A stretch of DNA of 64,000 nucleotides, from assembly GCF_024138675.1 (NCBI RefSeq), contig NZ_CP090959.1:868001-932000 (forward strand), in the 5' to 3' direction. The stretch is from Simiduia sp. 21SJ11W-1. GTDB lineage: Bacteria; Pseudomonadota; Gammaproteobacteria; Pseudomonadales; Cellvibrionaceae. Positions 55,199 through 63,606 of the stretch are shown here, in pieces (positions within the stretch are counted from its first letter, which is position 1; every line of letters starts with the position of its first letter). Both the position numbers and the translations under genes were made by a program. The notes under the pieces were generated by a model, which saw nothing but the letters and a program-made list of their open reading frames with translations, had not been told where the DNA came from and searched no databases.

Positions 55199-56347
55199 AT
55201 GAGTCAAACGGTTTACATTCACGCACTGGGTTTAACCTCAGCCATGGGCACAGGCCTGGAAGCCCACCGCCAGGCGCTTGCCCGTGCGCCAAAGCTGAGC
55301 GAAACCCGGGCCTACAGCCCTGCGCAAGTGCGCCCGCTGGGCGTGGTTAACTGCGCGCTGCCGGATTTATCGCACAGCCCCAAGGCCGCCCAAAGCCGCA
55401 ACAACCAGCTGCTGTGGTCTGCCTGGTTGCAGCTGGCCGGGCACTGGGCGCGCCTTGCTGTTGATCCGGCGCGGGTGGCGGTGATCATTGGCACCTCCAC
55501 CTCGGGTATTGGCGACAACGAGGCAGATTTCGCCCCCGGTGCCGATACGGTGCCCCTGTATGAGCGCCAGCAAATCGCCGCACCGGCGCGCTTTTTGGCC
55601 AGTGAGCTTGGTATCAGTGGGCCGGCCTATACACTTTCTACAGCCTGTACTTCTGGCGCCAAGGCCATTGCCGCTGGCCGCCGATTGCTGCAGGCAGGCG
55701 TGGTGGATTGGGTGATCGCGGGCGGGGCAGATGCCTTGTGCGGGCTTACGGTGCAGGGCTTTTCGGCGCTCGATGCCATATCTGATGCGCCTTGCAACCC
55801 CATGAGTGCTAACCGCGCAGGCATTAATATCGGCGAGGCGGCGGCGCTGTTTTTGTTATCGCGCACGCCCGCCGAGATTGCCGTCACAGGCGTGGGCGAA
55901 AGCTCCGATGCCCACCACATCTCCGCGCCAGACCCACAAGGCGCAGGCGCCGAGCAAGCCCTGCGTGCAGCGCTGGCCGATGCGAGGCTCGCCCCGGGCG
56001 ATGTGGGCTACCTGAATTTGCATGGAACGGCCACGGAGCTCAATGATAAAATGGAGGCCCACGCCGTCGCCCGGGTGTTCCCCGAGGCATTGCCCTGCAG
56101 TTCCACCAAGCCTTTTACGGGCCATACACTGGGGGCCGCCGGTGCCCTTGAGGCGGGCCTGTGCGTGCTGGCGCTGCAAACCGGTGAGCTGCCGCCACAT
56201 CATTGGGATGGCCAGGCAGACAGCGCCTTGCCCGCCTTGAATTTGGTGCGCCCGGGCACGCACGCAGCCTGCGTGCATGCCATGAGCACATCCTTCGCTT
56301 TTGGCGGCAACAACATTGCGTTGTTATTGTCGCGGGTTTCGAACTAA
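55199..56347 (+). CDS. apeO: Beta-ketoacyl-ACP synthase (ApeO)
   Basis: This 382-residue ketosynthase has a full Cys-His-His set: Cys150 in STACTSGAKAI, His275 in NLHGTATELND and His309 in FTGHTLGAAGA. It elongates the polyene, presumably as a heterodimer with ApeC. The ATG two bases after the apeN stop is used; a TTG six bases earlier is possible. apeP follows after 8 bases with AAGGG. Confidence 0.95.
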   Translation: MSQTVYIHALGLTSAMGTGLEAHRQALARAPKLSETRAYSPAQVRPLGVVNCALPDLSHSPKAAQSRNNQLLWSAWLQLAGHWARLAVDPARVAVIIGTSTSGIGDNEADFAPGADTVPLYERQQIAAPARFLASELGISGPAYTLSTACTSGAKAIAAGRRLLQAGVVDWVIAGGADALCGLTVQGFSALDAISDAPCNPMSANRAGINIGEAAALFLLSRTPAEIAVTGVGESSDAHHISAPDPQGAGAEQALRAALADARLAPGDVGYLNLHGTATELNDKMEAHAVARVFPEALPCSSTKPFTGHTLGAAGALEAGLCVLALQTGELPPHHWDGQADSALPALNLVRPGTHAACVHAMSTSFAFGGNNIALLLSRVSN

Positions 56348-56355
56348 GGGTTGAT

Positions 56356-56841
56356 ATGGATAATTTGGCCACATTTATTGAGGGCGTGGCAGGCGAGCCG
56401 CCACGCTGGCCGCTGCCGGATCTGGTGCCCCACGCCAAGCCCATGAGCTTGTTGGATGAGGTGGTGCGCATTGGCGAGGGCGAGTTACTGGCCAAGGTGA
56501 CGCTCAACCCAGACAGCGTATTTGCCGGGCCCGAGGGTGTGCCAGCCCACGTGGGCATTGAGTATATGGCCCAGTCCATTGCCGCCTTTGCAGGCCACGC
56601 AGCGCTTGCCCGGGGTGAAAGGGTGCAATTGGGTTTTCTGGTGGGCACGCGCCGCTACCAAAGCAATGTGGCGCACTTTGCGCCGGGTGAAACCCTCTGG
56701 GTGCACGTGCAAGAGCTGGTGCAGGGCGACAACGGCCTGAGCGTATTTGAATGCCAGATCCGCTCGCACACGGCAAAGCTTGAGGCAAATTTAAATGTAT
56801 TTCAGCCAGAGGATGCGGCGCAATTTTTAGCGCAGGCCTAG
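56356..56841 (+). CDS. apeP: Hotdog-fold 3-hydroxyacyl-ACP dehydratase (ApeP)
   Basis: This 161-residue FabZ-like dehydratase has VPHAKPMSLLDEV with the catalytic His and HVGIEYMAQSIAAFAGH with the catalytic Glu. It thus carries the pair that ApeI lacks in part. It converts beta-hydroxyacyl-ACP to the trans-2-enoyl form. The ATG with AAGGG upstream is used; the longer frame lies within apeO. Confidence 0.92.
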   Translation: MDNLATFIEGVAGEPPRWPLPDLVPHAKPMSLLDEVVRIGEGELLAKVTLNPDSVFAGPEGVPAHVGIEYMAQSIAAFAGHAALARGERVQLGFLVGTRRYQSNVAHFAPGETLWVHVQELVQGDNGLSVFECQIRSHTAKLEANLNVFQPEDAAQFLAQA

Positions 56842-56868
56842 GCTAAGGTTTAACGGGTACAAGAGTTT

Positions 56869-57594
56869 ATGTCCAACACGGTATTAGTTACGGGCGCAAG
56901 CCGGGGCATTGGCGCGGCCATTGCCAAGCGTCTGGCGCAATCGGGTTTTGATTTGGTGCTGCACTGCCGCTCCGGGCGCGCCGAGTGCGAGCAGGTAAAA
57001 GCCCATGTTGAATCTTTAGGCCAGCGTGCACGCATTGTGCAATTTGATATCGCCGATCGCGCCCGGGTGCGCGAAATTTTATTGGCCGATGTAGAGGCCC
57101 ACGGTGCCTACTACGGCGTGGTGTGCAATGCAGGCGTCAATCGCGATACCGCCTTTCCGGCCATGACCGAAGAAGATTGGGACGCCGTGGTGCACACCAA
57201 CCTCGATGGTTTTTACAATGTCTTGCAGCCGCTTACCATGCCCATGGTGCGCCGTCGCAAGCCCGGGCGCATTGTGGTGATGTCGTCGGTGTCTGGCGTG
57301 ATGGGCAATCGCGGGCAGGTAAATTATTCGGCCGCCAAGGCGGGCCTGATTGGTGCCACTAAGGCGCTGGCGCTGGAGCTTGCCAAGCGCAAAATCACCG
57401 TAAATTGTGTGGCGCCGGGTTTGATTGAAACGGAAATGGTAAATGAAGAAGTGGCCGAGCACGCCCTGAAAATGATTCCGGCCCAGCGCCTGGGTCAGGT
57501 GCAGGAAGTGGCTGCGGCGGTGGATTTTTTAATGTCTGAAGATGCAGGTTACATCACCCGTCAGGTGATCTCGGTCAACGGCGGGTTGTGTTAA
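56869..57594 (+). CDS. apeQ: 3-oxoacyl-ACP reductase (FabG-like, ApeQ)
   Basis: This 241-residue short-chain dehydrogenase has TGASRGIGAAIAKRL (NADPH loop), CNAGVNRD, the catalytic Ser region MSSVSGVMGNRGQ with Tyr and Lys in NYSAAKAG, and ETEMVNEEV. It reduces each 3-oxo intermediate of the polyene. No enoyl reductase is present, which keeps the double bonds. Overlaps apeR by TAATG. Confidence 0.96.
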   Translation: MSNTVLVTGASRGIGAAIAKRLAQSGFDLVLHCRSGRAECEQVKAHVESLGQRARIVQFDIADRARVREILLADVEAHGAYYGVVCNAGVNRDTAFPAMTEEDWDAVVHTNLDGFYNVLQPLTMPMVRRRKPGRIVVMSSVSGVMGNRGQVNYSAAKAGLIGATKALALELAKRKITVNCVAPGLIETEMVNEEVAEHALKMIPAQRLGQVQEVAAAVDFLMSEDAGYITRQVISVNGGLC

Positions 57595-58817
57595 TGAAGC
57601 GGGTTGTAGTTACAGGTTTACAGGCAATCTCGCCCATCGGTAGCGATTGGCAAAGCGTGCACGCGCGTCTGGCCGAGGGGCGCTCGGGCATTCGCTATAT
57701 GCACGAGTGGGATAAGTACCAAGGCCTGAACACCCGCTTGGGTGGGCCGGCAGATTTTGACAAGCCCGCCCATTACAACCGCAAAGCCATTCGCAGTATG
57801 GGCCGGGTGGCGGTGATGGCCACCCGCGTCACCGAGCTTGCCCTAGAGCAGGCGGGCCTATTGGGCGACCCTTGCATTACCCAGGGCGATATGGGCGTGG
57901 CCTATGGCTCTTCCAGCGGCAGCACCAGCGCCTTTGTGGACTTTGGCCGCATGCTCATAGAAGAAGATACCGGCGGGCTGAATGCCAACTCCTACATTAA
58001 AATGATGGCCCACACAGCGCCTGTGAATGTGGGCGTGTTTTTTGGTTTAAAAGGCCGGGTGTACACCACATCCAGCGCCTGTACCTCCGGCAGCCAAGGT
58101 ATTGGCTACGCCTATGAAGCCGTGCGCAATGGCCAACAGCGATTTATGGTGGCCGGCGGTGCTGAAGAGTTGTGCGCAACCCAGGCGGCGGTGTTCGATA
58201 CCCTGTTTGCCACCAGCGTGAAAAACGACACCCCCGGGCTTTCCCCTCGCCCTTTTGATCGCGACCGCGATGGCCTGGTGATCGGTGAGGGTGCCGGTAC
58301 CTTGATTCTCGAAGAGCTGGAATCTGCGCGCGCGCGCGGCGCGAAAATTTACGCCGAGGTGGTGGGCTTTGGCACCAACGCCGACGGCTCACACGTTACC
58401 CAACCCAATTCAGACACCATGGAAGTGGCCATGCGTCTGGCCTTGCAAGATGCGGGGCTCGCGCCCGAGGCCGTGGGCTATGTATCTGCCCACGGCACCG
58501 CCACCGATCGCGGTGACGTGGCTGAATCTGCCGCCACACACCGGGTGTTTGGTGCGCGCATACCTATTAGTTCTATGAAAAGCTACACCGGCCACACCTT
58601 GGGCGCTTGTGGTGCCATTGAGGCCTGGGCGGCAATTCATCAAATGAACCAGGGGGAATTTCACCCCACGGTGAATTTACTGAACAAAGATCCGGAATGT
58701 GCCGAGCTCGATTATATTCAGAACCAGATGCGCGCCATTGATACCGAGTATGTGATGTCTAATAACTTTGCCTTTGGCGGCATTAATACCAGTTTGATTT
58801 TCAAGCGGTGGGCATAA
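57594..58817 (+). CDS. apeR: Beta-ketoacyl-ACP synthase (ApeR)
   Basis: This 407-residue FabF/FabB-like ketosynthase has Cys163 in SSACTSGSQGI, His300 in SAHGTATDRGD and His334 in YTGHTLGACGAIEAW. It is more complete and conventional than ApeO and may perform the first condensation on the aryl starter. Last gene of the operon, followed by a strong terminator. Confidence 0.95.
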   Translation: MKRVVVTGLQAISPIGSDWQSVHARLAEGRSGIRYMHEWDKYQGLNTRLGGPADFDKPAHYNRKAIRSMGRVAVMATRVTELALEQAGLLGDPCITQGDMGVAYGSSSGSTSAFVDFGRMLIEEDTGGLNANSYIKMMAHTAPVNVGVFFGLKGRVYTTSSACTSGSQGIGYAYEAVRNGQQRFMVAGGAEELCATQAAVFDTLFATSVKNDTPGLSPRPFDRDRDGLVIGEGAGTLILEELESARARGAKIYAEVVGFGTNADGSHVTQPNSDTMEVAMRLALQDAGLAPEAVGYVSAHGTATDRGDVAESAATHRVFGARIPISSMKSYTGHTLGACGAIEAWAAIHQMNQGEFHPTVNLLNKDPECAELDYIQNQMRAIDTEYVMSNNFAFGGINTSLIFKRWA

Positions 58818-58830
58818 GCGGTAACGAAAA

Positions 58831-58857
58831 ACGCCTCACAAAGTGAGGCGTTTTTTT
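58831..58857. terminator. Strong bidirectional terminator at the end of the pigment cluster
   Basis: ACGCCTCAC-AAA-GTGAGGCGT is a perfect 9-bp stem followed by TTTTTT and preceded by AAAA. It ends apeR on the plus strand and the DAHP synthase operon on the minus strand. Confidence 0.93.
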
Positions 58858-58870
58858 AACCGCTAAATAT

Positions 58871-60211
58871 TTATATGCGCAGTTTTTCTGCAATGCAAAA
58901 CGCCATTTCCAACACCTGATCGCCATTCAGGCGCGGGTCACACTGGGTGCGGTAGCAGTTGGCCAAATCGGCCTCGCTGATTTGATAAGCGCCGCCGGTA
59001 CACTCGGTGACGTGTTGGCCGGTCATCTCCAGGTGAATGCCGCCGGGCTCTTGGCCCTCTGCGCGCAACACATCAAAGAAACAGTTTATCTCTGTGAGAA
59101 TGTCGTCGAAGGAGCGGGTTTTATAGCCACTGCTGGCTTTCACGGTGTTGCCGTGCATTGGATCTGACGACCACACCACCTGGCGCCCGTGGGCCTTAAC
59201 CGCTTGGGCAAGTTGCGGCAGTTTATCGGCCAGCGTACTGGCACCCATGCGGGTAATGAGTGTAAGGCGCCCGGCAATGTTGTTGGGGTTGAGTGCATCA
59301 ATGAGCGCAATGAGTTCATCGGGCTGCATGCCCGGGCCCACTTTTACGCCAATGGGGTTGTGAATACCGCGGAAGAATTCAATGTGCGCTGCATCCAGCT
59401 GGCGGGTGCGTTCGCCAATCCACAGCATGTGCGCAGAGCAGTTGTACCAGTTGCCGGTGAGGCTGTCTTGGCGGGTGAGCGCCTGTTCGTAATTAAGCAG
59501 CAACGCCTCGTGCGAAGTGTAAAGCGCGGTGGCGTGCAGCGGTGGCGTGTTGTCTGAATTCACACCGCACACTTCCATAAACGCCAGTGCATCCTGAATG
59601 CGCTCGGCCACTTCCAGGTAGCGCTCGCGCAGCGGATTGGCCTCGGCAAAATCCAGGTTCCACTGGTTTACCTTGTGTAAATCTGCAAGCCCGCCCGTGG
59701 CAAAAGCGCGCACCAGGTTCAAGGTGGCCGTGGATTGGTGGTAGGCCTGCAACATGCGCTTTGGATCTGGCATGCGCGCAGCTTCGGTAAATTCAAGCTC
59801 GTTGACGATGTCGCCCCGGTAGGCAGGCAGGGTGATGCCCGCTTGGGTTTCGGTATCCGACGAGCGCGGCTTGGCAAACTGGCCCGCCATGCGCGCCACT
59901 TTAACCACGGGCTTGCGGCCCGAGTAGGTGAGCACCACGGCCATCTGCAGCAGCACTTTGAAGGTGTCGCGAATGCTGTTGGCGGAAAAATCCGAAAAAC
60001 TTTCAGCGCAGTCGCCGCCCTGGAGCAAAAACGCCTCGCCATGGGCGGCGCGCGCCAGCTGATCTTGCAGATCGCGCGCTTCCTGGGCAAATACCAGTGG
60101 TGGCATTTTGGCGAGTTGTTGTTCAACGGCCGCCAGCGCGGCCGCGTCGGGGTAGGTGGGCTGCTGGTGAATGGGTTTTGAACGCCAGCTGTCCGGGCTC
60201 CAGGGTTTCAT
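58871..60211 (-). CDS. 3-deoxy-7-phosphoheptulonate (DAHP) synthase, class II
   Basis: This enzyme joins phosphoenolpyruvate and erythrose 4-phosphate, the entry step of the shikimate pathway. The 446-residue type II (plant/mycobacterial-like) enzyme has [16 protein letters not shown] (metal-binding Cys), [61 protein letters not shown] and [15 protein letters not shown]. The N-terminal oligomer extension of Mycobacterium enzymes is short. It is third in an operon with MarR and aminotransferase genes, next to the pigment cluster, so it may supply tyrosine for the pigment. Eight bases separate it from the aminotransferase. Confidence 0.94.
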   Translation of the reverse strand: MKPWSPDSWRSKPIHQQPTYPDAAALAAVEQQLAKMPPLVFAQEARDLQDQLARAAHGEAFLLQGGDCAESFSDFSANSIRDTFKVLLQMAVVLTYSGRKPVVKVARMAGQFAKPRSSDTETQAGITLPAYRGDIVNELEFTEAARMPDPKRMLQAYHQSTATLNLVRAFATGGLADLHKVNQWNLDFAEANPLRERYLEVAERIQDALAFMEVCGVNSDNTPPLHATALYTSHEALLLNYEQALTRQDSLTGNWYNCSAHMLWIGERTRQLDAAHIEFFRGIHNPIGVKVGPGMQPDELIALIDALNPNNIAGRLTLITRMGASTLADKLPQLAQAVKAHGRQVVWSSDPMHGNTVKASSGYKTRSFDDILTEINCFFDVLRAEGQEPGGIHLEMTGQHVTECTGGAYQISEADLANCYRTQCDPRLNGDQVLEMAFCIAEKLRI

Positions 60212-60219
60212 CTAAATCC

Positions 60220-61416
60220 TTATTTTTTCAACACGGCGACAATAGATTGCGCCAGGTAATCCACGTTGGCCAGGCTAATGCCGGCAATATTGATGCGGCT
60301 GGAGTCTACCAAATAAATGCTGTAGTCGTTCACCAGACTGTGCACTTGCGCTTGGTTAATGCCCAAAAATGAAAACATGCCCGATTGGCGCTCAATAAAA
60401 CTGAAATCGCCTTCGGCACCTTTTTCCTGCAGTTTCTGGTTAAGCAGGGCGCGCAGGGATTTAATGCGCTCGCGCATTTCGGCCAGCTCTTTGTGCCAGG
60501 TGGCGGTAAGGTTCGGGCTGCCCAAAATGGTTTCAACAATGGCGCTGCCGTGATTGGGTGGCATGGAGTAGATACCGCGCACCAGGGCAAACAGGTTGCT
60601 TTGGCCTTTGTTGGCGTCTGCGGGGCTGGCATACACAATCGAGAGGGCACCGGCGCGCTCGCGGTACAGGCCGAAATTTTTAGAACACGAGCTGGAAACC
60701 AGCAGCTCCGGCACTGTGTTGGCCATCAGGCGAATGCCGTAGGCATCTTGATCCAGGCCTTCGCCAAAGCCCTGATAGGCCATGTCGATAAAGGGCGTGA
60801 AACCGTTTTGAACAGCGAGCTCGGCAATGGCCTGCCATTGATCCTGGCTTAAATCGGCGCCGCAAGGGTTGTGGCAGCAGCCGTGCAGTAACACCAAATC
60901 GCCCTTGGGCACGGTTTTTAAGGTGTCCATCATGGCGGCGAAGTTCACGCGCTTGGTGGTGTGATCGTAGTAGGGGTAGGTTTTGATCGAAAGGCCCGCA
61001 CCGCCCAGCAATGGAATGTGGTTGGCCCAGGTTGGGTCTGATACCCAAATGGTGGCGGCGGGGTTGGCCTTTTTAATCAGCTCGGCGGCGCTGCGCAGTG
61101 AGCCGCAACCGCCCGGTGTTTGAATGGTGCGCACGCGATCGGCGGCCACGGCCGGGTGATCTGCCCCAAAAATCAGTGCCTGCAGCAGGGTGTTGGCCTC
61201 GGCTGAACCCGGCGGGCCAATATAGGCCTTGGTGGTTTCGCGATTGTGATACTCCACCTCTGCCTGTTTCACGGCCTTAAGCACCGGCGTATTGCCTTGC
61301 TCGTCTTTGTAAACGCCTACGCCCAGGTCAACTTTGTTGGGGTTGGTATCTGCCTTGTAGGCGGCCGAAAGGCCCAAAATGGGGTCGGCGGGGAGCGCGG
61401 TCAATACTTCAAACAT
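60220..61416 (-). CDS. Aromatic/aspartate aminotransferase (TyrB/AspC family)
   Basis: This 398-residue PLP enzyme swaps amino groups between aromatic or dicarboxylic amino acids and 2-keto acids. Family blocks are DPILGLSAAYKAD, KVDLGVGVYKDEQGNTPVL, AYIGPPG, the PLP Lys in SSSCSKNFGLYRERAGAL, and GIYSMPPNHGSAIV. In that class both aspartate and aromatic specificity occur; its operon with DAHP synthase favours an aromatic role (last step of tyrosine or phenylalanine synthesis). It overlaps the MarR gene by 8 bases. Confidence 0.92.
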   Translation of the reverse strand: MFEVLTALPADPILGLSAAYKADTNPNKVDLGVGVYKDEQGNTPVLKAVKQAEVEYHNRETTKAYIGPPGSAEANTLLQALIFGADHPAVAADRVRTIQTPGGCGSLRSAAELIKKANPAATIWVSDPTWANHIPLLGGAGLSIKTYPYYDHTTKRVNFAAMMDTLKTVPKGDLVLLHGCCHNPCGADLSQDQWQAIAELAVQNGFTPFIDMAYQGFGEGLDQDAYGIRLMANTVPELLVSSSCSKNFGLYRERAGALSIVYASPADANKGQSNLFALVRGIYSMPPNHGSAIVETILGSPNLTATWHKELAEMRERIKSLRALLNQKLQEKGAEGDFSFIERQSGMFSFLGINQAQVHSLVNDYSIYLVDSSRINIAGISLANVDYLAQSIVAVLKK

Positions 61417-61915
61417 CTTGGGTCTCCTGGAGGCTTGCGGGGTTCACGTTGTGCTTTTCCCACTGGTTTACGCGTTTCATAAGTTTGTTGGTAATCTGCT
61501 TGAGCGCGCGCTGGTCTTCTTCGCTGAGCTGGTTGAGCAGATCTTGCTCGTAGCAGCGTGCCAGCGGAATGATGCGCTGGTAGATGTCGCGCCCTTTGGG
61601 GGTAAGGGTTAACAGCGAGCGGCGGCGATCGTCTGGGTCTAGCTCGCGGTGAATACAGGCCATATCCAAAAGGCTTGCCACCGCACGGCTTATGGCCACT
61701 TTATCCATGGCGGTGCGGGTTACCAGATCGGCCGCGGTGAGGTTATCCTCAAGCCCCAATACCGCCATAACCCGCCATGCGGGAATGGTCAGGTGGAAGC
61801 GGCTGGAATAGGCCTCGGCAATGGCATAGGAAATGCGGTTTGCCAGTATGGAGAGCTTGTAGGGCAGAAAGTCTGCCAGCTGCAGCTGGGTTGCGTCGTC
61901 TTTTTCTGTGGTCAT
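61409..61915 (-). CDS. MarR-family transcriptional regulator
   Basis: This 168-residue winged-helix dimeric regulator has PYKLSILANRISYAI, FHLTIPAWRVMAVLGLEDNL (helix-turn-helix entry), DLVTRTAMDKVAISRAVASL (recognition helix) and the wing RELDPDDRRRSLLTLT. It heads the operon with the aminotransferase and DAHP synthase. I chose ATG 61915; a TTG 24 codons earlier is possible but would run through the palindrome at 61961. It may sense an aromatic compound and control both the operon and the divergent nitroreductase gene. Confidence 0.9.
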   Translation of the reverse strand: MTTEKDDATQLQLADFLPYKLSILANRISYAIAEAYSSRFHLTIPAWRVMAVLGLEDNLTAADLVTRTAMDKVAISRAVASLLDMACIHRELDPDDRRRSLLTLTPKGRDIYQRIIPLARCYEQDLLNQLSEEDQRALKQITNKLMKRVNQWEKHNVNPASLQETQDV

Positions 61916-61960
61916 GTTATAAAGCAGCCGTGATTGTGGTTGCCAATCGGGGAGCACAAT

Positions 61961-61976
61961 GGTTTCATATGTAACC
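61961..61976. promoter_or_regulatory. Candidate MarR operator
   Basis: GGTTTCATATGTAACC is a near-perfect 16-bp palindrome (GGTTxCATATGxAACC) located 45 bases before the MarR-gene ATG and about 150 bases before the divergent nitroreductase start. Length and symmetry fit MarR-family sites. Confidence 0.6.
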
Positions 61977-62124
61977 TTATCATGCAATCATCGTCGGGCA
62001 GCGGCCGGGCCGGTGATCGGCTTGGCGCCTATGGGCCCGGGCCTGCACCACACACCTACAATAATGAAAACCCGTGAGTGCGGGTGAATTACGCGTTAGT
62101 GCCGCCAGCGCACAGGAGCCTCCA

Positions 62125-62790
62125 ATGAATGCAGAAGCTTTTATTCCACTGGAATTTGAACGCTTGCCCGAAGATGCCATGTGCCAAGAGGCCCGCGCAT
62201 TCTATCAGAGGATGAGGCGCCGGCGCAGTGTGCGTGATTTTGCGCCAGACCCGGTACCCATGGAGGTGATTCACGAGGCGCTCCGCACCGCCGGTACGGC
62301 CCCCAGTGGCGCCAACAAGCAGCCCTGGCACTTTGCTGTGGTAACCAGCCCCGCCGTCAAACGCGAAATTCGCATTGCCGCCGAGGCCGAGGAGCGCGAG
62401 TTTTACGAGCGCCGGGCAAGTGAGGAGTGGCTGGCGGATTTGGCGCCCCTGGGTACCGATGATCAAAAGCCGTTTTTGGAAACCGCGCCTGTGTTGATTG
62501 GTATTTTTCTGCAAAAATTTAACTCAGGCCATGATGGCGGCAAACACAAAAATTACTACACCAGTGAATCAGTTGGTATTGCCACGGGCATGCTGATAAG
62601 CGCCCTGCACATGGCGGGCCTGGCCACGCTCACCCATACCCCAAGCCCCATGAAATTTCTGAATACCATTTTAAAGCGCCCAACTGACGAGCGGCCCTAT
62701 ATTTTACTGGTGGTGGGCTACCCCAAGGCAGGCACCAAAGTGCCTAACATCGAAAAATTACCGCTGGATCAAACCAGCAGCTTTTTTTAA
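62125..62790 (+). CDS. Nitroreductase-family flavoprotein, iodotyrosine-deiodinase-like
   Basis: This 221-residue FMN enzyme has the nitroreductase start [19 protein letters not shown] (FMN phosphate-binding Arg) and [19 protein letters not shown]. It resembles iodotyrosine deiodinase more than NfsB: Glu90, Tyr94 and Lys115 line up, by spacing from WLADL, with the Glu-Tyr-Lys trio that grips halotyrosine in that family. [10 protein letters not shown] and VVGYPKAG follow. CAGGAG precedes the chosen ATG; the longer frame adds 17 residues. It is the first gene of the divergent unit with the tryptophan dioxygenase. Confidence 0.85.
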   Translation: MNAEAFIPLEFERLPEDAMCQEARAFYQRMRRRRSVRDFAPDPVPMEVIHEALRTAGTAPSGANKQPWHFAVVTSPAVKREIRIAAEAEEREFYERRASEEWLADLAPLGTDDQKPFLETAPVLIGIFLQKFNSGHDGGKHKNYYTSESVGIATGMLISALHMAGLATLTHTPSPMKFLNTILKRPTDERPYILLVVGYPKAGTKVPNIEKLPLDQTSSFF

Positions 62791-62813
62791 ACCAGACACC
62801 AAGCGAGTTTTCC

Positions 62814-63596
62814 ATGGCGTTAACCTACGGCGACTATTTAAAGGTCAACGAATTAATCAGCCTGCAAGAGCCAAAATCCACAGGCCCCGAGCACGATGAA
62901 TTGCTGTTTATTACCATTCACCAGGCCTATGAGCTGTGGTTCAAGCAACTCTTGCACGAACTGGATCACCTGGTGGTATTGTTTGCCGAAGACGAGCGCT
63001 ACCGCTGCCTGCATACTTTAAAGCGAGTGCGCACCATATTTAAAACCCTGGTGCAGCAGGTGGATATTCTTGAAACCCTTTCACCTTTAGAGTTTTCATC
63101 GTTTCGCGAGTTTTTGGATACCGCCTCGGGTTTTCAATCTTTCCAGTTCCGCGAGCTTGAATTTCTATTGGGCATGAAAAACCCGGCCAAACTGTCGCCC
63201 TACCCGCAAGGCAGTAAAGAGCGCGAGCGCCTTTTGGCGCGGTTGGCGGCGCCCACCTTGTGGGATGCATTTCTGGCGTTTTTATCGCGCCGCGGTTTCG
63301 CCGTGCCTATGGATGTTATGCAGCGCGATGTCACTGAATCCGTGCGACCCGATTCAGACCTGCAAGAGCTGCTGATCCAGATTTATCGCAACGAACCGCT
63401 GCTTTCGGAAATTATGGAAGCCTTGGTAGACATAGATGAAGGTTTGCAAGAGTGGCGCTACCGGCACGTAAAAATGGTAGAGCGCACCATTGGCATGAAG
63501 CCCGGCACCGGTGGCTCAAGCGGCGCGGAATATTTGCGCTCAACCTTGTTCGCGCCTTTATACCCAGACCTCTGGAACATTCGCTACCGCCTGTGA
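62814..63596 (+). CDS. kynA: Tryptophan 2,3-dioxygenase
   Basis: This heme enzyme oxidises L-tryptophan to N-formylkynurenine, the first step of the kynurenine pathway. In 260 residues it has LTYGDYLKVNELISLQ, FITIHQAYELWFKQLLHELD, FSSFREFLDTASGFQSFQFRE, the proximal heme His in YRHVKMVERTIGMKPGTGGS and the C-terminal LRSTLFAPLYPDLWNIR. Start matches the family. It lies 23 bases after the nitroreductase gene and 10 before the kynureninase-like gene. Confidence 0.97.
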   Translation: MALTYGDYLKVNELISLQEPKSTGPEHDELLFITIHQAYELWFKQLLHELDHLVVLFAEDERYRCLHTLKRVRTIFKTLVQQVDILETLSPLEFSSFREFLDTASGFQSFQFRELEFLLGMKNPAKLSPYPQGSKERERLLARLAAPTLWDAFLAFLSRRGFAVPMDVMQRDVTESVRPDSDLQELLIQIYRNEPLLSEIMEALVDIDEGLQEWRYRHVKMVERTIGMKPGTGGSSGAEYLRSTLFAPLYPDLWNIRYRL

Positions 63597-63606
63597 GAAT
63601 GCTTGT

